The notes below the pieces were generated by a model. It saw nothing but the letters and a program-made list of their open reading frames with translations. It had not been told where the DNA came from and ran no database searches. Of a stretch of DNA of 64,000 nt, positions 58,784 to 64,000 are shown piece after piece (position 1 is the stretch's first letter; each line of letters starts with the position of its first letter). The stretch covers positions 124,001-188,000 of the forward strand of contig JAHLJZ010000020.1 of assembly GCA_025602915.1 (NCBI GenBank), written 5' to 3'. This DNA is from Paraphysoderma sedebokerense. Its lineage: Eukaryota; Blastocladiomycota; Physodermatomycetes; Physodermatales; Physodermataceae. The position numbers and the translations under genes are program-made.

Positions 58784-59463
58784 TGTTTATATTTGTAGGA
58801 ATTGAAGAAATGGACAGAGGATGAACGAGAAGGGACAGGCACAAAGGGAAAACAAGGGCAGCAGGGTAAAAGAGGGGGGAAAGGGGTCTCACAGTCACAG
58901 GGATGGAGGAATAGGCAATTTACAATGATGGATGTGAGCCCAGATGACTAGGGCCTACAATGATGATGCCGTACGGGGTGGAGAAGGCATTTGCATGGGA
59001 AATTTTCAGTGATCGCACAGATTTGACACTCCTTCGCAAACAAAGGGACGAGGGAGTCAACACGGGCGATAACAAGGAACCTGGAACCCTCTTTTTGTGG
59101 GAAACATTCCTGCATATTTGCACTATTATATTCTCTCATTCCCAATATAATTCACAACGCTGCGCAGTGTGCTAAGGCACTTTGATAGCAGAAGCATAGC
59201 GGATCGCCATCCAGTCACGGCTTCATCTGCTTCATCCCTCTTGATAAGACTGAAGATGGAATGATGTTCGATGATGTGCGGTCGTGTTGGGAAAAACGCG
59301 AAACCATTGACACTTCTTCTCCCAACATGATTTTCTATAGTGCTAACTGCTACCAGTATCTTAGATCCCTAAGTCCCTTACTAATACGAAATGACCACCT
59401 GCCTCTAAGAATACACAAAATACAAGCAGCCATACATGCAATCGGATACACAGTCCCATTGTT
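58784..59463. promoter_or_regulatory. PHD-gene promoter and DJ-1 3' flank
   Basis: 680 bases. The 120 bases before 58784 are CT-rich on the minus strand, like a leader. No gene is supportable; the plus-strand frames near 58960 and 59261 lack any family resemblance. Confidence 0.4.
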
Positions 59464-60545
59464 TTACAACTTTAACAACATTGGGCCTTCCACCGTGCGA
59501 CGGGCCTCAGATCCACATAACAAATCCACTAGTCTCAACGCAAATTCAAAGGCTGTGCCAGGCCCTTGACTATTCCATAAAGAAACCGAAAGTAACGCAC
59601 ATTCAGGAATGTGAGAATTAAAAACATGCATGAAATTTAGATTAGGCGAGTGGTCAACTTAAAACTCAAAGGACAATCATCGAGAAATGGCAAACAAAGC
59701 CGCTTGGCCGCAACAGTGCCACAACAGACTTGAAAGATATATATACCTTGTCACCAAGTGGCCATCTACCACAACCCGTTCATCAGAATGATAGACGTAT
59801 CCTTTTAACCTGTCTTTGACGCTGGGATGGCTGGTAATTTTCTTGCCTTTGAACAAATTGGCAGCTTCAAGAGCGATTGGGGCTGCACAAATCGCGCCAA
59901 CGTATTTCGTAGGGTGTTGAGAATACTGTTCCAGCACTTGATGAAGTTTGGTATCCTGATTCCAACATTTAGAGTTTGATATCATTGAGCGTTCGTATAC
60001 ATAAAAGACTGAAATCGTTGTTGAATTACCTTGGCAAAACTTTCGGCCCCGCCCATTCCCCCGGGAAGCACGATTACGTCGAACGCAGTCTATCAACATT
60101 TTCGTCAAACTTTACGCCGAATGTTTTCTCCATGACTCAAAACAAAGAATACCTTATCTTGTATGTCATTGAATCCGACATCCGGTACTAATTTTACTTT
60201 TCGACTGCAAGTAACTGAGTCTGTACGAATTGCCAATTTATAAACTTTCACTCAATCACTAAACACGGTAATCATAACAGTGTACTTACGAGATCCTTTC
60301 AGTCCAGCAACTGTAACATCTACCTGTAATATAGACGATACGTTATATTTGGTCCCTCCGTTTGTAAAATTCTCATACAGAACTTTCTCTCTTCCTTTAA
60401 GAACTTCTGTCTTTGGCTAGACAAGTTGGTTTCTGTCGACAGGGACACTTACATGTGCTCGCCTTAACACATCAATGACGATAACTGCTTCCATTTCTTC
60501 AGACCCATCCGCAACAACGACTAGTGCTTTCTTTCCTGCGGTCAT
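59464..60545 (-). CDS. DJ-1/PfpI-family protein (PARK7-like)
   Basis: Exons 60545-60453, 60323-60290 (34 nt), 60214-60153, 60089-60030, 59955-59747 and 59569-59464 give 187 residues, near the 189 of human DJ-1. Seen: ALVVVADGSEEMEAV with the conserved Glu pair, RRAHVDVTVAGL, CSRKVKLVPD, VIVLPGGMGGAE, GAICAAPIAL with the nucleophilic Cys at position 106 as in human DJ-1, and VTSQGPGTAFEFAL at the C-terminus. Role by family: oxidative-stress/glyoxal-defence protein, cytosolic. The exon 3 start was fixed by phase; a nearer CAG would break the frame. A CACGTG box lies 84 bases upstream (60629-60634). Confidence 0.96.
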
Positions 60546-60628
60546 TTTTGTATACGAGTTGGGGTGTTCCTGGTTCTCGGTTTTGCGAGAGAAACGATCT
60601 CCACGCAGATGGACAGAACTGGGATAAA

Positions 60629-60634
60629 CACGTG
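60629..60634. promoter_or_regulatory. CACGTG E-box upstream of DJ-1
   Basis: Palindromic CACGTG followed by AC, 84 bases before the DJ-1 start codon. Confidence 0.35.
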
Positions 60635-60768
60635 ACAATAGTCAAACTTATTAAACGGGCAGAAGCAGTAATTACATTACACCAATATCCATACAAAGTC
60701 AATAAAAACGAAGAACAATTTACACAGTCTCCTATCAGTCAATAAAATATAGGTACAGAGACATTAAA

Positions 60769-61731
60769 TTATGATATAACTTCAGGATCACAATCCCCTG
60801 CTGTTTCCATTTTCAATCGTCTCTTTTTACCGTGAAACGATTTTGGCGCACTTGATTCAAACTTTGATTTGCACATTTCGTTATTCTTGTAATGGCGAAG
60901 TAATGCATCTTGTCGGGCGTATGAAGCGTCGCACTGACAGCATTGGTAGGGACTGAAAGAGGAAGAGATAGAGAACGGTTAACTGAGGAATACAGAAGAT
61001 ACAATCACACAATATCCATATCAAACATACCGAAATCCTGTATGTATCCGAGAATGACGCACACAATCAGATTTCCTTCTAAACAGTTTTGAACAGTAAG
61101 GGCATTTGAACTTTTTGGTTTCTTTTAGACTCTTCCTATCAGATTCCTCGATTACATGACCCACACAAGATTTTGAATTATCATTGAAATTCAGATCTGA
61201 CTCGTAGGAACTTGAAGGTACTTCATTTATTGAATGAGTGTTCACATTGACGACAGATTGATCAAATGACCTCGCGTCCTCGATTGTGACACCAAAAACA
61301 GCGTTTGGAGAAATGGTGGTATATGAATTGGATTTTGGGGAAGAGGTGACGGATGAAGCAGACGAAACAAAATCTTGGTAGGGGGTGATTGGGGGTGAGG
61401 GAAAATTTAGGTAAGGGGAGGGAAATGATATCGAAGGGTGATAAGCGGAAGGTTGTTCAAAATGTTCAAAATGTTCACAAGTGTCGGTGCAAATGTGTAG
61501 TTGGTTTTGAGAAATGGGAGGGGAGGCTTCGGTGATGGGCGATTGCATTGTAGAGTAGACATAAGGATCCAAATTAAATTGTAGCAGAATGTCTGAGGTG
61601 TCTGACTCCGGATTACTGGAGTGGCGTAGAGAGTTGTGGGTTGGTATGGACGGAAGCATATTGCTTTGGCGATTGGAGGGAAATGCGAGAGGGGGATAGA
61701 GGGCGGCGGGCAGGGACAGCAAATCTTCCAT
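60769..61731 (-). CDS. C2H2 zinc-finger transcription factor
   Basis: Exons 61731 (or further upstream)-61031 and 60952-60769 give 294 residues from the first ATG of the frame. A Ser/Pro-rich regulatory region precedes two fingers: FKCPYCSKLFRRKSDCVRHSRIHTGF, then, after the intron, YQCCQCDASYARQDALLRHY ending in Cys (C2HC). A basic cluster GKKRRLK follows. The finger pair resembles small fungal stress or metabolism regulators. The frame stays open upstream to 61950 but without ATG, and an acceptor-like CAG near 61837 leaves room for an upstream exon, so the true N-terminus is uncertain. Confidence 0.85.
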
Positions 61732-62387
61732 CGTCGGTTGTTGGCGGATAGCAGGGACTATGGCAGGGTCAGAGTGTTCTTCAGACAGATAATTTTCGGG
61801 AATGGATGTGGATGTGGATGTGTTTGTGGATGATTTTCTGGCGGGAAGCGAAGGAGCGAGCTGCCAGTTAAGGAAAGCGAGCGTCACATGACCAACGTGG
61901 CCCTTCACACGGCGAGTGAAACCGTCCCCACGGAGACAAAGGGCAACCAAAACTGTGCCGATTATACCGTCGTCATGGACTCACGGAAAATATGGCCTCC
62001 CCTGACATACTTTCTGGCAAGGAAAATCTGGATGCCTCAAGCAAACAACGCACCCCATTCTTCGCTCTTACCCCGCCTTGACATCAGCATGTGCTGATCT
62101 GAAGCCATTATGGTCAGCGCAGAAAAATGATGTAATGCTCTTGGCCAGCAAGCAGAAAAGCAAGCAAGCATAATTACAGGAGTTAGAGTGTGAACTCGTG
62201 CCCAACGGTCTAGGGGCGTCCCATGACGCATTCAAACTCAAACTCCTTGTATGTTAGCATGTATGAACGGATCAAATTCAGAGTCAATCCAGATACATTT
62301 GTAGTCCCATTTGAATACATTTTTGAGGCGAAGTCTAATGAACAGACCAAAGCAAAATAATTTTTATATTAAACATTCCCAGAGGAT
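61732..62387. other. C2H2-gene upstream region and Ras 3' flank
   Basis: 656 bases. An ATG at 62108 (minus strand) heads a short frame with a GTAAG donor, but its phase does not fit the C2H2 frame. No independent gene is supportable. Confidence 0.4.
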
Positions 62388-63613
62388 TTACATAACGACA
62401 CATTTGCAACGCCTCTCGTCGGCATCTATATAACTGTATCGATTATCTTTCGCCGGCACATTAGGTGAAATAGGAAATTCCGGTTCCTCCGGTTCTGCTA
62501 GCTTTCTCATCAGTCGCACCAAAGTAGCAAATGCACGTTCAATGTTTACACCGAGCTTGGCACTATAAATCGAATTATCGAATCACAATTAAAAGTCAGA
62601 AAATGAAGAGATGGGAAAATGATCCAGATAGTTGAACGAAACCTTGTCTCTAAAAATTCCGCTCCAAATGACGAGGCAAACTGTCGACCTTCGAAATCTG
62701 AAACTTCCCGTAAATCCTTTAGATCGCATTTGTTGCCTATCACAATTATCGGAATCTTAAGTAACAAAATACAAAGCATAATGAGTGTTCAGTGCATAAA
62801 CATCACTTAAGATGCCGACTACAGAGCTCAAATGTCCGGAACCCCAATGCACTCACCTTGTTCTCTTCCTTCGCATTGAATATTTGCTCCTTGAATGAGC
62901 GTAATTCCAGAAACGAGTCCCTCGAAATTATATTATAGACCATTATAAAGCCATCTCCATTTTTTATGAATTTGTCGCCCCAAAGACCGCTAAAATGTTA
63001 AAGCAAAATTAGACGACTTGCATGTTAATTCATTCGTCCCTAATGACCATTATCGTACCGATACTCTTCTTGCCCAGCTGTATCAGTAATTTCTAAAGTG
63101 CAATCTTTTCGGTCGACCACCCATGACTTTATATATGAATCCTCTATTACGTTATAAAGCCGAGGAAGCAGAAGTGGTCAAAATCACATCATAATGGAAT
63201 GAGCCAGGAACTGGCACATGAAACAAAAAATGATTAGTTTCTAACCTATTGTTGGATCATATCTGCGTGAAAAAATTTAGATATATGTCAGTATAAGAGC
63301 CACCATAGCTGTCCTAGACTATCTGAGTAAACACGTACTCTTCCACGAATCTGAAGTGTCGCCATAAAGGTTTGTCGGGGGTGAAATGTAATATGCAAGT
63401 TATTTTAAATATTTACAATGGCTCATGAAGACGAATTTGAACATACTGGTTTCGCATAAACTGTAATGTTATCGCACTCTATTTTATAGATGGAACCATG
63501 TAAGCATTTCGCGATGGGGTAATGATGGATTGAGATGTGGAAGAAGGACAAGACATACTTTTCCGGTACCACCACTCCCCACAACAACAACGGAAAATTT
63601 ATCTCCTGGCATG
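62388..63613 (-). CDS. Ras-family small GTPase
   Basis: Exons 63613-63560, 63478-63447, 63351-63340 (12 nt), 63262-63246 (17 nt), 63143-63059, 62989-62857, 62755-62643 and 62562-62388 give 206 residues. Seen: P-loop GSGGTGKS, effector loop YDPTIEDSYIKSW, switch II DTAGQEEYRGLWG with the catalytic Gln, NKCDLKDLREV and TSAKLGVNIERAF, and a C-terminal CVVM CaaX box predicted to be farnesylated. SYIKSWVVDRKDCTLEITD supports Ras over Rap or Rheb. Insertions in the hypervariable tail (AEPEEPEFPISP) are unusual. It works at the plasma membrane in growth or nutrient signalling. The switch I region is split over two microexons. Confidence 0.95.
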
Positions 63614-64000
63614 CTCTTTATGTGAATATAAGTTAAATAGTATTTGTTAGAATTTGACGTTCATTGGGAGAGCAAAACCTCGACGAATTTCTCCACGCCT
63701 CAATCTGCCGGTGAGTTTCTCGAGTTGTCAAGCACATCGAGGTACGGTACTTTCGCCACAGTGCGACGGTCACGTGGAGTCCTAAACAACTGTCTGTAGT
63801 GTGACGGCAATCGCTGACTACTGAAATCAACTTACGATGGATAAGGTTTGTACAACTTCTGTGCCAACAATTGATAAGGTTTAGTATTAACTCAGCACGC
63901 CAGAAACGACAACTCTCCGACCAATTTGCCACCTTCAGCAAACGACCTAAGGTCAACAAGAAGTCTCCAAAGTATAGGCTGGACAATCAACCCAATGGGC
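63614..64000. promoter_or_regulatory. Upstream region of the Ras gene
   Basis: 387 bases to the window edge. Contains a CACGTG at 63771-63776, 158 bases before the start. A minus-strand frame at 63633-63986 shows no recognisable protein features. Confidence 0.35.

Noticed and set aside
60153-60210. DJ-1 exon 3 starting at the nearer CAG (TTGCAG)
   Set aside because: That join breaks the frame. The acceptor one step upstream gives the conserved TCSRKVKLVPD.
63633-63986. 117-codon minus-strand frame upstream of Ras
   Set aside because: No protein-family resemblance; it lies in the Ras promoter and probably occurs by chance.

Overview
This window is nuclear DNA from a fungus. It holds about 22 recognisable protein genes on both strands, with roughly 109 short spliceosomal introns that I could place by reading frame and homology. 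Fungal markers include two Gti1/Pac2 (WOPR) regulators, a fungal-style NUP192/NUP205, a cytosolic RHO1 and a bacterial/plant/fungal-type FPG glycosylase. Two features point to an early-diverging, probably flagellated (zoosporic) lineage rather than Dikarya. One is a full-length orthologue of the axonemal protein ZMYND12. The other is an AT-AC intron in TAH18 with every hallmark of the minor (U12) spliceosome. I cannot name the species.

Layout. 1-17.4 kb: RMI1 (partial, -), SHMT (+), TRIC-type cation channel (-), ZMYND12 (+), RHO1 (+), sterol-dehydrogenase-like SDR (+), cyclophilin-40 (-). 17.8-21 kb: cysteinyl-tRNA synthetase (+), with an upstream start that adds a mitochondrial-type leader. 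22.3-30.3 kb: two WOPR genes (+) flanking a secreted protein gene (-), with long non-coding upstream regions. 30.6-39.2 kb: compact cluster of SLX1 (-), RNA polymerase III subunit RPC5 (+), TAH18/NDOR1 (+) and FPG (-). 39.3-48.9 kb: NUP205 (-) and a perilipin-like repeat protein (-). 50.4-55 kb: sparse region with an unknown TDBD-like zinc protein (-), possible orphan exons and one decayed-looking AAA-ATPase-like fragment. 55.3-63.6 kb: PHD/C2H2 chromatin protein (-), DJ-1 (-), C2H2 factor (-), Ras GTPase (-).

The genes are mainly housekeeping: genome maintenance (RMI1, SLX1, FPG), one-carbon metabolism (SHMT), translation (CysRS), Pol III transcription (RPC5), Fe-S cluster assembly (TAH18), nuclear pore (NUP205), folding (CYP40) and GTPase signalling (RHO1, Ras). 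The WOPR pair, the PHD protein and the C2H2 factor are candidate regulators. The most unusual layer is splicing. Besides the U12-type intron there are microexons of 4, 10 (twice, at the same place in paralogues), 12, 15, 17, 19 and 23 nt, and the rare donor GTTCGT recurs in eight genes. No rRNA, tRNA, CRISPR array or intact transposon was recognised.

All gene models are hand-spliced. Each complete model listed sums to a multiple of three, but no transcript or database search was available.
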